From contig NZ_JAEQND010000010.1 in assembly GCF_016722765.1 (NCBI RefSeq), positions 120,001 to 184,000 of the forward strand: DNA of 64,000 bases, given 5' to 3'. The translations under genes and the position numbers were made by a program. Positions 7,392 through 16,774 of this stretch are shown piece after piece (within the stretch, counting starts at the first letter, position 1; each line of letters starts with the position of its first letter). The notes under the pieces were generated by a model that saw only the letters and a list, made by a program, of their open reading frames with translations, was not told where the DNA came from and made no database searches. Origin of the DNA: Ramlibacter alkalitolerans. GTDB lineage: Bacteria > Pseudomonadota > Gammaproteobacteria > Burkholderiales > Burkholderiaceae_C.

Positions 7392-8093
7392 CTACGCGAG
7401 ACCCCGGACCGGGATCGTCGCGCCATGGATCGCCCTTGCCGCGTCCGAGCAGAGGAAGGCGATCACGTCGGCCAGGGCTTGCGGTGCGACCCAGCGCGTG
7501 GGGTCGCCGTCCGGCATCGCAGCGCGGTTTTCCGGCGTGTCGATGATCGAGGGCAGCACGCAGTTCACGTTGATGCCGTGCGCCTTCAATTCCGCCGCCA
7601 TGCTCTCGCTCAGGCGCATCAGCGCGCTCTTCGAGGCGCTGTACGCGCCCATGCGCGCGGCGCCCTGCAGCGCCGCGGTGGCCCCGACGGTGACGATGCG
7701 GCCGCCCCCGTGCTCGATCAGGTGCGGGACCACGGCGCGGGCCACGTTCACCAGGCTGCGGGCGTTCACGTCCATGAGGAAGTCCCAGGTGGCGGGCGCA
7801 GTCTCGTGCACCGCGTCGCCCATGCGAAAGCCGCCGGCAATGTGGCACAAGGCATGGATGCGACCGAATCGCGCGATGGCCTCGCTCGTGGCGGCGCCGA
7901 CCTGAGCCGCATCGCGCAGGTCCGCGGCCAGCAGCAGCAGGTCCGGCGCTTCGACATAGGCGCGCCGCAGCGAGGCCACGTCGTGGCCCAGCAGCGCGAG
8001 CCGCGCGCCGCGTGCGCGCAGGTCCGCCGCCAGCGCCTGCCCGAGATGGCCCGCGGCCCCCGTGATCATCACCGTGCGCTCCTGCCATTCCAT
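7392..8093 (-). CDS. SDR family oxidoreductase (dihydropteridine-reductase-like)
   Basis: A 233-residue NAD(P)-dependent Rossmann enzyme with the cofactor motif TGAAGHLG (11-18), the NxxS helix (Asn110 region) and the catalytic YSASK (Tyr151, Lys155). The position of the usual catalytic serine, 13 residues before Tyr151, is Ala138 in VGATAALQG. Mammalian dihydropteridine reductase has a similar serine-less AGAKAAL stretch, so this may be a QDPR-like branch rather than a dead enzyme. GGAGG lies just before the ATG. The substrate is unknown. Confidence 0.8.
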   Translation of the reverse strand: MEWQERTVMITGAAGHLGQALAADLRARGARLALLGHDVASLRRAYVEAPDLLLLAADLRDAAQVGAATSEAIARFGRIHALCHIAGGFRMGDAVHETAPATWDFLMDVNARSLVNVARAVVPHLIEHGGGRIVTVGATAALQGAARMGAYSASKSALMRLSESMAAELKAHGINVNCVLPSIIDTPENRAAMPDGDPTRWVAPQALADVIAFLCSDAARAIHGATIPVRGLA

Positions 8094-8138
8094 GTCGACC
8101 TCCAGCCGCGCGTCACCCGCGCGAACGATAGTCCTTCC

Positions 8139-8426
8139 TCAGCGGGCCTGGCACACGTTGCGGATGAACGCCCAGTTGAGCTTGAGCCAGTCGCGCACCT
8201 CCTTGCGGCTGTGCAGGCGCCCCGGCACATGGTGGCGGATCGCCCATTCCGCCCGCTGCGCATCTTCCGCGTCGGGGAAGTTGCACGCCAGGAAGGCGAC
8301 CATCTCGCGACCGTCGCGCCGGTTGAACAGCACGTGGTCGGGCCGGCCCGTGCGCTTCGGATCGTCCCGGCGCAGGTCGGCCCAGGAATAGTCGTCGTAG
8401 ATCAGGTCGTGTTGCGTCAGTTGCAT
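8139..8426 (-). CDS. Hypothetical protein, 95 aa
   Basis: A small soluble protein with many charged and aromatic residues (DLIYDDYSWADLRRDDP near the N-terminus, DWLKLNWAFIRNVC at the C-terminus). I do not recognise a family. The ATG at 8426 is preferred; a TTG codon directly before it is the only extension. It is 45 bases upstream of the SDR gene on the same strand, so the two may be co-transcribed. Confidence 0.55.
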   Translation of the reverse strand: MQLTQHDLIYDDYSWADLRRDDPKRTGRPDHVLFNRRDGREMVAFLACNFPDAEDAQRAEWAIRHHVPGRLHSRKEVRDWLKLNWAFIRNVCQAR

Positions 8427-8684
8427 CAACCGTGTCCCATCAGGAACCGCGGGGAGTGCTCCCCGGCCGCCCGGGTGCTTCGCCGCTCCCGTAGTCAGGT
8501 TGGATTGCCGAGCGCCGACCCGGGTTTGGCCTGCTGACGTACCGATGTCACGCGATGAGCAAGGAATTTCGCGCTACGGTTGAGCTGATCGCGCACGGGG
8601 CGGGTGTCTGCGCCCCCCACAGTCGGGGAATCCGCGCCCAACCCGCGGGTCAGCGGCGGTGCGCAGGCCTATGCTGGCGGCCGT

Positions 8685-8978
8685 ATGTCCCATACCGTGA
8701 TCCTCCTGGAGCCCGCCGCCGCCTTCGAGGCTGCCGCCGACGCCTCCCTGCTCGAAGCCGCCCAGGAAGCGGGCCTCGTGATGCAGAGCTCCTGCCGCAA
8801 CGGCACCTGCCGCACCTGCATGCGCAAGCTCGTGTCCGGCACCGTCAAGTACCGCATCCCGTGGCCGGGCCTCACCCTCGACGAGCGCAGCGAAGGCTGG
8901 GTGCTGCCCTGCGTGGCCGTGCCGACCAGCGACGTGGTGCTCGGCGAGCCTGCACAGAAGGGGTGGTGGGACGGCTGA
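8685..8978 (+). CDS. [2Fe-2S] plant-type ferredoxin
   Basis: A 97-residue electron carrier. Cluster ligands are visible as C-x4-C-x2-C...C: Cys37, Cys42 and Cys45 in SSCRNGTCRTC, and Cys76 in WVLPCVAV. I start at the ATG giving MSHTVILLEP because the fold begins there; upstream in-frame residues look non-coding. It is a single-domain ferredoxin standing alone, so its redox partner is not evident. The Rieske dioxygenase in this window lies 17 kb away. Confidence 0.8.
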   Translation: MSHTVILLEPAAAFEAAADASLLEAAQEAGLVMQSSCRNGTCRTCMRKLVSGTVKYRIPWPGLTLDERSEGWVLPCVAVPTSDVVLGEPAQKGWWDG

Positions 8979-9136
8979 GGCAGCGGTTTCGGAAAGCCTA
9001 GGGGCTTGCCATCTGATGTGCGTTCCATGCACACGGAATCTTCCTGCTGGGCCAGCCGAAGGATGCATCCAGCGGTTACTGGCACGCGTCGTGCTCACCC
9101 CAAAGTATCGAAAACGCCATTCCAGGGGAAGCCATC

Positions 9137-9526
9137 GTGTCGCGCGGGTCCGTTCTCATCGTCGAAGACGAGCACTTCCTGGGGAGCAATCTCCAGGAGT
9201 ACCTGCGTCGCCGCGGCTGGAATGCCCAGCTCGCCCGCACCGGGGAACATGCCCTGGCCGAATACGAGCGTACGCGGCCCTGCGTGGTGCTGATGGACTA
9301 CGAGCTGCCCGACATGGACGGCTTCCAGATCCTGGGCGCGATGCGCGCCCGGGAGGACGTGTGCGGCTGCGTCATGATGACGGCGCATACCAGCGAATCC
9401 GTGGTCTGGCGCGCCGGCGAGCAGCAGGTCCAGCATGTGCTGCACAAGCCGTTCCCGCTGGCCGAGATGGAGAAGTGGCTGCTGGCCGCCTCCAGCACCT
9501 GCACCTGCGGCACCCACGACGCCTGA
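9137..9526 (+). CDS. Single-domain response regulator (receiver only)
   Basis: A 129-residue CheY-like protein. The acidic pocket VEDE (9-12), phosphoacceptor Asp54 in VLMDYELPDMDG and the conserved Lys in HVLHKPFPL are present. There is no output domain; the short tail STCTCGTHD contains two cysteines and a histidine, an unusual feature that could bind metal. The start is GTG at 9137 with AGGGGAA upstream. No kinase is adjacent, so it may serve a distant phosphorelay. A small inverted repeat (TGTGC/GCACA, 9017-9033) lies upstream. Confidence 0.8.
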   Translation: MSRGSVLIVEDEHFLGSNLQEYLRRRGWNAQLARTGEHALAEYERTRPCVVLMDYELPDMDGFQILGAMRAREDVCGCVMMTAHTSESVVWRAGEQQVQHVLHKPFPLAEMEKWLLAASSTCTCGTHDA

Positions 9527-9554
9527 TACCCCGACGCGAGAGGCGCCCCTCCGG

Positions 9555-9592
9555 GCGAGGCTTGACGCCTGACGCGCGAGGCTTGACGCCTG
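9555..9592. repeat. Two 17-bp direct repeats, 21-bp period
   Basis: GCGAGGCTTGACGCCTG occurs at 9555-9571 and again at 9576-9592. Each copy contains a mini-hairpin AGGC/GCCT. They sit in the 274-base gap (9527-9800) between the response regulator and the end of the gamma-glutamyltransferase gene; I see no gene in that gap. They may serve in termination. Confidence 0.5.
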
Positions 9593-9800
9593 CGCCCTGG
9601 CGGGCACGCCTCGCCCATCTTCCCGTGACCTCTACTTTGGCAGTACCGCGCGTGCGTGGTGCTGCCTTTGTGCCTCCTGCTCAGCGGCGGCAAAGCCCCA
9701 ATGGTGGGGGTCATCGCCCACCCAAAGGCACCTTCGTTCCACCCAAAGCGCGACCGACGGGCGATGCGCATCCTGCAATCCGCCTAAGGGTCATCCCCAT

Positions 9801-11441
9801 TCAGTAAGCGACAGCCGCACCGTCGCTGCGCGGATCCGAGCCGCCGCTGAACACGCCGTGCGCGGCGTCCACGGTGATGCCGTGCGCATGCCCTGCGAGC
9901 TCGTTCCACGCGCCCCAGCGGTCCACCAGGTGCCCGCGCCGTTCCAGTTCGCGCACGGTCTCGGGCGGGAAGCGGCCCTCGATGTGCAGCGTGTCGCGCG
10001 CCTCGCCCAGGGCGAAGCGGCCCGAGAGGAAGCGCGGCATCTCGATGGCCTCCTGGATGTCCAGCCCGTGGTCGACCAGCCCCGAATAGAGCTGCAGCTG
10101 GATCTGCGGCTGGCCGTCCGCGCCCATGCATCCGAGCACCGCCCACAGCTTGCCGGCCCGCTTGGCGATCGAGGCGATCAGCGTGTGCAGCGGGATCTTG
10201 CCCGGCTCCAGCCGGTTGGGATGCTGTGGGTCGAGCGAGAAATAGGCACTGCGGTTCTGCAGCAGCACACCGGTGGCGCCCGCCACCGTGCAGGAGCCGA
10301 ACACGCCGTACAGGCTCTGGATCAGGGAGGCCGCGTTGCCGTCGCGGTCCACCGCCGCCACGTAGACGGTGTCGCCCGCCAGGCTGCCCCAGGAGGGCAC
10401 CTCGTCCCAGCGCAGCGCCCGCCCCATGTCGATCAGGCGCCCGCGCTCGCGCGCATGCTGCTGCGACAGCAGGCGCGCGATCGGCACGGCTGCGAACGCG
10501 GGATCGGCCAGCACGCGGTCGCGGTCGTGATACGAGATCTGCTTGGCCTGCACCAGCAGGTGCACGCGGTCGGGCCCCAGCAATTCCATGCGGTGCGGCG
10601 CATGCGGCTCGACCAGCTGGAGCATCTGCAGCACCGTGAAGCCCTGCGTCGGCGGTGGCGTGTTGTAGATCGTCGCATCGCGGTACTGGCCCACCAGCGG
10701 CGCGTCCCACGTCGCACGCTGCTGCTCGAAGTCGCCGGCGCCGAAGAAGCCGTTCGCCTCCTGCGCGAAGCGGGCCATCTCCTGCGCCACCGCGCCCTGG
10801 TAGAAGCCGCGCCAGCCCTGTTCCGCGATGGCCTGCAGCGTGGTGGCCAGGGCCGGATTGCGCAGGCGGCTGCCGGCCGGCGGCGGCGCTCCCCCGGGCA
10901 GGAAGATGGCGGCCGCCTGCTGCTGCTGCGCGAGTTCGGCGCGCATCGCGGCGGCGAAGCCCGCCAGCCGCGCGCTCACCGGGAAGCCGTCGCGCGCGTA
11001 TCCGATGGCACTGGCCAGCACGCGCTGCAGCGGCAGCCGCCCGTGCGCCTCGTGGGCGGCGATCCAGCTGGCCACCGAGCCCGGCACCGTGAGCGTGGCC
11101 GGCACGATGCCGGTGAGGGGGATCTCCTGCAGGCCGCGCTGCGCCAGCGCCTCCAGCGTGGCGCCCGCCGCGGCCTTGCCGCCGCCATTGAGGTACTTCA
11201 CCTCGCCGCTCGCGCCGTCGTGAATGAGCCAGAACGCGTCGCCGCCCACGCCGGTCATGTGCGGGTAGACCACGGCCAGCACGGCGCTCGTCGCGATCGC
11301 GGCGTCGATGGCGGAGCCGCCGGCGCGCAGCACGTCGACCCCGGCGGCCGATGCCAGCGCATGCGGCGAGCTCACCATGCCGTTGGTGCCCAGCGTCACC
11401 GGCCGGCCGGTGCGGATCGCGAACATCCTGCCTGCGTCCAT
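9801..11441 (-). CDS. Gamma-glutamyltransferase family protein
   Basis: A 546-residue Ntn-hydrolase of the GGT family. The N-terminal region MVSSPHALASAAGVDVLRAGG and the HMTGVGGDAF stretch are family signatures. The nucleophile exposed by autocleavage is predicted to be Thr358 in GDTVYVAAVD. I see no clear signal peptide, so it may act in the cytoplasm, as many GGT-like acylases do. It may hydrolyse gamma-glutamyl or related amide bonds. It is the last gene of a probable operon with the cation transporter and psuG: the gap to psuG is 22 bases, and AAGGAA precedes the ATG. Confidence 0.85.
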   Translation of the reverse strand: MDAGRMFAIRTGRPVTLGTNGMVSSPHALASAAGVDVLRAGGSAIDAAIATSAVLAVVYPHMTGVGGDAFWLIHDGASGEVKYLNGGGKAAAGATLEALAQRGLQEIPLTGIVPATLTVPGSVASWIAAHEAHGRLPLQRVLASAIGYARDGFPVSARLAGFAAAMRAELAQQQQAAAIFLPGGAPPPAGSRLRNPALATTLQAIAEQGWRGFYQGAVAQEMARFAQEANGFFGAGDFEQQRATWDAPLVGQYRDATIYNTPPPTQGFTVLQMLQLVEPHAPHRMELLGPDRVHLLVQAKQISYHDRDRVLADPAFAAVPIARLLSQQHARERGRLIDMGRALRWDEVPSWGSLAGDTVYVAAVDRDGNAASLIQSLYGVFGSCTVAGATGVLLQNRSAYFSLDPQHPNRLEPGKIPLHTLIASIAKRAGKLWAVLGCMGADGQPQIQLQLYSGLVDHGLDIQEAIEMPRFLSGRFALGEARDTLHIEGRFPPETVRELERRGHLVDRWGAWNELAGHAHGITVDAAHGVFSGGSDPRSDGAAVAY

Positions 11442-11463
11442 GGCGTCGTTCCTTCCCTTCGTC

Positions 11464-12386
<923 letters not shown>

Positions 12387-12390
<4 letters not shown>

Positions 12391-13307
12391 CGCGCACGCT
12401 CCTGCGCCGTCGCGCGCACCGGCTCCAGGAAGATGCGCCGCACCTTGGGGAAGCGCTCGCGCACCGTCTGCTCGATGCGCCGGATGCTGGCGGCCACGTC
12501 GCTGGCCGGCACGTCGGGCGCGAAGGCGAGCGAGAAGGTGACCAGCACGTCTTCCGGCCCGACGTACATCGAGAGCACCGGCCCGACTTCGTGCACGCCC
12601 GGCTCGGCGCGGGCGATTGCCTGGATCGCCTGCGCCGTCTCCGGGCTGACGCCTTCGCCCACCAGCAGCCCGCGCGATTCGCGGATCAGCAGGATCGCGA
12701 CGCCGGCGAGCAGCAGGCCGATCGCGATCGAGGCCACGCCGTCCACGCGCGGCATGTCCAGGCGATGGCTGAAGAACACACCGATCGCCGCGATGACCAG
12801 CCCGAGCAGCGCCGCCGCATCCTCCGCCATCACCGTGTAGGTCGCCGGGTCCTTGCTGGTGTGCAGCGCCTTCCAGAACGGCGTGTCGCCGCGCTCGCGC
12901 GTGAACTGCCGGAACGCGATCGCGAAGCTGATCCCCTCGAACACGAAGGCGCAGCCGAGCACGATGTAGTTCCAGTGCGGGTCCTCCAGCGGGTTCGGGT
13001 TCTTCACGTGCAGCACGCCCTCGAGGAAGGAGACGCCGCCGCCGACGCCGAAGATCAGCACGGCGACGATCAGGCTCCAGAAATAGAGCTCCTTGCCGTG
13101 GCCGAAGGGATGCTGCTGCGAGGGCGGCCGCTGGCTGCGCCGCAGGCCCACCAGCAGCAGCGCGCCGTTGCCCGTGTCCACCAGCGAGTGGATGCCTTCG
13201 GACAGCATCGCGGAACTGCCGGTGGCGCCGGCGACGATGAACTTGGTGGTCGCGATCGCCACGTTGGCGGCGATCGCACCGTAGATCGCGATCTTCGATT
13301 CGGCCAT
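12387..13307 (-). CDS. Cation diffusion facilitator (CDF) family transporter
   Basis: An inner-membrane antiporter of about 306 residues with six predicted helices and a C-terminal cytoplasmic domain. The transmembrane metal site is visible in [10 protein letters not shown] (helix II), and [12 protein letters not shown] begins the next segment. CDF proteins export Zn, Fe, Mn or Co. The start is taken at the ATG giving [10 protein letters not shown]; a TTG nine codons upstream is less likely. It is the first gene of a three-gene operon with psuG and the GGT-like gene, though no functional link among the three is obvious. Confidence 0.88.
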
Positions 13308-13368
13308 GCCATGCCACGGGTTCGGGCGGCCCAATCTATCACCGGCCGCCCCGCCGCGGGCGTGCCGC

Positions 13369-14478
13369 TCAGCTCAGCACGGCGACTTTCTTTCGTTCGA
13401 CGAGTTCGAAGTCGATCTGCGCGCCCAAGCCGGGGCCCGTGGGCGCATGCACGAAGCCTTCGCCGTCGATGTCGATGTCCTGCACCAGCCCGTACTTCTG
13501 CGAGCCGGACGGCAGCAGCACCTCTAACAGTTCGGTGTTCTGCAGCGCCATGATCACGTGCAGGTTGGCGAAGTTGTTCAGCGAGTTGCCGCCGTGGTGC
13601 ACCTCGAAATTCAGGTGGAAGGCTTCGGCCAGGTGCGCCGCCTTCATGCAGCCGGTGATGCCGCCCTTGACCGCGACGTCACCGCGCAGGAAGTCGGTGG
13701 CGCGCTGCTTCACCCACGGCGTGTACGCGTCCAGGCCGCCCGCCGGGTACTCGGTCGCCATGATCGGGATGTGCAGGTGCTTCTTCAATTCCAGGTAGTT
13801 GTAGATGTCGGCGTCCGCCAGCGGGTCCTCGTACCAGTAGAAGCCGAGGTCCTGGATCGCCTGGCCGACGCGCAGCGCCGCCGGGTAGTCGTAGCTCCAG
13901 GTCGAATCGAGCATCAGCAGGTAGTCGTCGCCGACCGCCTGGCGCACGGCTTCGCAGACGCGGATGTCCTCGCGCCATTGCTGCGGGGGATGGATCTTGT
14001 ACGCGGCGAGCTTGGCGGCGCGATAGTGCTGCGCTTCCTCCACGTACGCCTGCGCGCCCGCGAGCACCGCCGAACTGATGTAGGCCGGGATGCGATCGCG
14101 GTACGAGCCGAGCAGCTGGTGGATCGGCAAGCCCGCCGCCTGGCCCGCGAGGTCCCACAGCGCGATGTCGACGGCGCCGATGGCGCGCACGCTGGCCGTG
14201 CGCACGCGCTTCCACATCGCCTTGTTCAGGCGCTCGCGCGCCAGCGCATCCTGCCCGATCAGCACCGGCTTGAGGTTGCGGACCAGGGCGGGGCCGTCCA
14301 TGTCCGCCGCGTGGAACGCGGAGCCGAGGAAGGCGTGGCCGGTGAGGCCCTCGTCGGTCTGGATCTTCAGCAGACCGAGCTGGCTCGCGCCGGAGAATTT
14401 CCCGGTGTGCGCGCCATAGCTGGTCGCCGGAATGCCGTCCCAGGCGAACAGCGTGAGTGTGAGGTCGGTGATCCTCAT
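13369..14478 (-). CDS. Mandelate racemase/muconate lactonizing (enolase superfamily) enzyme
   Basis: A 369-residue TIM-barrel enzyme. The first catalytic motif is K-x-H (Lys161-Ile-His163) rather than K-x-K. The Mg ligands are Asp191 (LDSTW), Glu217 (YEDPL) and Glu243 (ATEYPAG), and the opposite-face base is a His in FEVHHGGN (294/295). Such enzymes dehydrate or cyclo-isomerise sugar acids. The exact substrate cannot be read from the motifs. It overlaps the Bug binding-protein gene by ATGA and forms an operon with a second enolase-superfamily gene. Confidence 0.88.
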   Translation of the reverse strand: MRITDLTLTLFAWDGIPATSYGAHTGKFSGASQLGLLKIQTDEGLTGHAFLGSAFHAADMDGPALVRNLKPVLIGQDALARERLNKAMWKRVRTASVRAIGAVDIALWDLAGQAAGLPIHQLLGSYRDRIPAYISSAVLAGAQAYVEEAQHYRAAKLAAYKIHPPQQWREDIRVCEAVRQAVGDDYLLMLDSTWSYDYPAALRVGQAIQDLGFYWYEDPLADADIYNYLELKKHLHIPIMATEYPAGGLDAYTPWVKQRATDFLRGDVAVKGGITGCMKAAHLAEAFHLNFEVHHGGNSLNNFANLHVIMALQNTELLEVLLPSGSQKYGLVQDIDIDGEGFVHAPTGPGLGAQIDFELVERKKVAVLS

Positions 14479-15449
14479 TCGATGCGGATGTTGGCGTCCT
14501 TGATCAACTGCGTCCACTTGACGACTTCCTTGTTCACCAGGGCGCGGAATTCCTCCGGCGTGCTGGCCACCACCTCCACGCCTTGCGCGCGGAAGCGCTG
14601 CACCGTGTCCGGTTCCTTGAGCAGCTGCACGATGTCGTGGTTCAGGCGGTCGACCACGGGCCTGGGCGTGCCGGCCGGCAACTGCATGCCGAACCACACG
14701 TTCACCTCGTAACCGGGCACGCCGGACTCGGCCACCGTCGGCACCTCGGGCAGCAGGGGCGCGCGTTGCAGGCCGCTGACGCCGAGCACCTTCATCTTGC
14801 CGGCCTTGATGTGCTGCACCACGTTCGGCACGTTGTCGAACAGCGCGTCGATCTCGCCGCCCAGCAGCGCAGTGACCGCCGGCGCGCTGCCCTTGTACGG
14901 GATGTGCGCGAGCTTCACGCCCGTCATGCGCATGAACAGTTCCATCGAGAGGTGGTTGGACGAGCCGGAGCCGGTGGAGCCGTAGTTGAGCTTGCCCGGG
15001 GTCTTGCGCGCCAGCTCCAGCAGTTCCTTCACGTCCTTCACCGGCAGGTCGTTGCGCACCACCAGCGCGTTCTGCGTGCTGCCGGCCCACACGAGCGGCG
15101 TGAAGTCCTTCAGCGCGTCGTAGGGCAGGTTGGCGCCGTAGAGGCCGGGCAGGGCGGAGAAGGGCAGCGGCGTGATCAGGATCGTGTAGCCGTCGGGCGG
15201 CGACTTGGCGACGATGCTGTTGCCCAGCGTGGTGTTGGCGCCGGGCTTGTTCTCCACCACCACCGGCTGGTTCCACATCTTGGTCAGCTTGTCGGCGGAG
15301 ACGCGCGCCAGCGTGTCGTTGAAGCCGCCGGGCGGGTAGGGCACGACGAACTTCACCGTGCGTTCCGGGAAGTTCTGCGCGAAGGCGCCGGGCGCGGCGG
15401 CCAGGGCCACGGCGCCCAGGGCGAAGGTTCTCCTGCTCACAGGGTGCAT
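14475..15449 (-). CDS. Bug family (TctC-type) periplasmic solute-binding protein
   Basis: A 324-residue protein with a signal peptide (RRTFALGAVALAAAPGAFA) and the Bug-family hallmarks VVPYPPGGFNDTLAR and GKLNYGSTGSGSS. These proteins capture carboxylates for tripartite tricarboxylate transporters or act as sensors. No TctA/TctB membrane genes are adjacent, the usual situation for Bug paralogues in Burkholderiales. It lies between two enolase-superfamily genes, so the ligand is probably the same sugar acid. AGGAG precedes the ATG. Confidence 0.9.
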   Translation of the reverse strand: MHPVSRRTFALGAVALAAAPGAFAQNFPERTVKFVVPYPPGGFNDTLARVSADKLTKMWNQPVVVENKPGANTTLGNSIVAKSPPDGYTILITPLPFSALPGLYGANLPYDALKDFTPLVWAGSTQNALVVRNDLPVKDVKELLELARKTPGKLNYGSTGSGSSNHLSMELFMRMTGVKLAHIPYKGSAPAVTALLGGEIDALFDNVPNVVQHIKAGKMKVLGVSGLQRAPLLPEVPTVAESGVPGYEVNVWFGMQLPAGTPRPVVDRLNHDIVQLLKEPDTVQRFRAQGVEVVASTPEEFRALVNKEVVKWTQLIKDANIRIE

Positions 15450-15468
15450 GAAGGAATCTCCTGAAGGT

Positions 15469-16617
15469 TCAGAACTTGACGACGTAGCCGGGACCGTCGA
15501 TCAGCGGGTACTGCGCGAAGACGGATTCGTCGATCTCGAGGCCGAGGCCGGGGCCCTCCGGCGGCTGCACGCAACCGTCGCGGCCGATCTGCGCGATGTC
15601 GCCGAGCAGGTCGCGCAAGGGGTTGAACTTCGACACGCAGGCCTCGTAGTAGCCCGCGTTCTCGATCGCGGCCAGGAAATGCATGGTGGCCGCGTGGTTG
15701 ATCGTGGTGGCGGAACTGTGGGCGTTGACCGGAATGCGCCAGGCCGAAGCGATGGCGGCGATGCGCAGGCCTTCGGTGATGCCGCCGCACTTGGACAGGT
15801 CCGGCTGCCAGATCTTCACCGCGCCGGCTTCCAGCAACTGCGCGAACTCGAAGCGGGTGTAGTGGTTCTCGCCGGCCGCGATCGGCACCCGCGCGCTGAT
15901 CTTCGCGGCCTCGCGGTAGGAGGCGAAATCGTTGCAGGCGAAGGGTTCTTCCAGCCAGCCGGCGCGGATCTCCTCCAGCACCGGCAGCACCCGGCGCACG
16001 TCGGCGATGGTGTAGGCCGTGTTGGCGTCGGTGAGGATGTCGATCTCGTCGCCCACGCGGGCCCGCACGTGCTGCACGCGGGCGATGTCGTCGCGCGGGT
16101 TGTCGCCGATGCGCAGCTTGAGCGCGCGGTAGCCGCGCTCCACGTACTCGGCGGCCTCGTCGGCCAGCGACTCCTTGGGCTGGTAGCCGAGCGAAATGCC
16201 GCCGGCATAGGCCGGCACGCGCCTGCGGCTGCCGCCCAGCAGTGCGTACAGCGGCAGGTTGGCGGCCTTGCCGCGGATGTCCCACAGGGCGATGTCGATG
16301 CCGGAGAGCGCCAGCGCCGCGCCGCTGCCGACGCCGTGGCTGGACAGCTGCATGCGGTGCACGCGCTGCCAGGCGCCCACCACGTCGGTGGCTTCCATGC
16401 CCACCAGCAGCGGCGCCAGCGTGTTCTGGATCAGGCTGGCGATCGCGCCCGGGCTGCGGCCGGGGTGGGCTTCGCCGTAGCCCGTGATGCCGTCGGAGGT
16501 CTGCACGCGCACGATCACCGCGTCGCGCTTGAGGGTACTGCCGATGCCCATCGTCACCGTCCTGCCTTCCGGCAGGCGGTACGACACGGGAATGGCCGTG
16601 ATGGAGGTGATCTTCAT
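15469..16617 (-). CDS. Mandelate racemase/muconate lactonizing (enolase superfamily) enzyme
   Basis: A 382-residue enolase-superfamily enzyme, first gene of the three-gene operon. The catalytic motif reads K-x-R (Lys167-Leu-Arg169). The metal ligands are Asp197 (LTDANT), Glu223 (WLEEPF) and Glu250 (AAGENHY); His300 lies in NAHSSAT. With K-x-R on one face and His on the other it may be a dehydratase or epimerase of an acid sugar. It differs clearly from its neighbour (K-x-H), so the two probably catalyse different steps. The ATG at 16617 is chosen because the MKITSITAIPV start is typical; the Shine-Dalgarno (CAGGA) is weak. Confidence 0.88.
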   Translation of the reverse strand: MKITSITAIPVSYRLPEGRTVTMGIGSTLKRDAVIVRVQTSDGITGYGEAHPGRSPGAIASLIQNTLAPLLVGMEATDVVGAWQRVHRMQLSSHGVGSGAALALSGIDIALWDIRGKAANLPLYALLGGSRRRVPAYAGGISLGYQPKESLADEAAEYVERGYRALKLRIGDNPRDDIARVQHVRARVGDEIDILTDANTAYTIADVRRVLPVLEEIRAGWLEEPFACNDFASYREAAKISARVPIAAGENHYTRFEFAQLLEAGAVKIWQPDLSKCGGITEGLRIAAIASAWRIPVNAHSSATTINHAATMHFLAAIENAGYYEACVSKFNPLRDLLGDIAQIGRDGCVQPPEGPGLGLEIDESVFAQYPLIDGPGYVVKF

Positions 16618-16774
16618 GGCACGGCATCCTGCGGGCCCGGCAAGGTCGCGCAAACCGGGTTTACCCCGCCGGCGGCAGAGCTTCCTGCGCACCGACGCGG
16701 TCTGCCTGCGCTGGACGACACGAGCGGTCGGCGTGCCCGGGCTACAAACCACGGTGGACCGAAGGACGCCCGCC

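Noticed and set aside
9595..9800. Possible gene remnant in the gap after the response regulator
   Set aside because: Short open stretches exist but no start, ribosome binding site or recognisable motif; only the direct repeats are supported.
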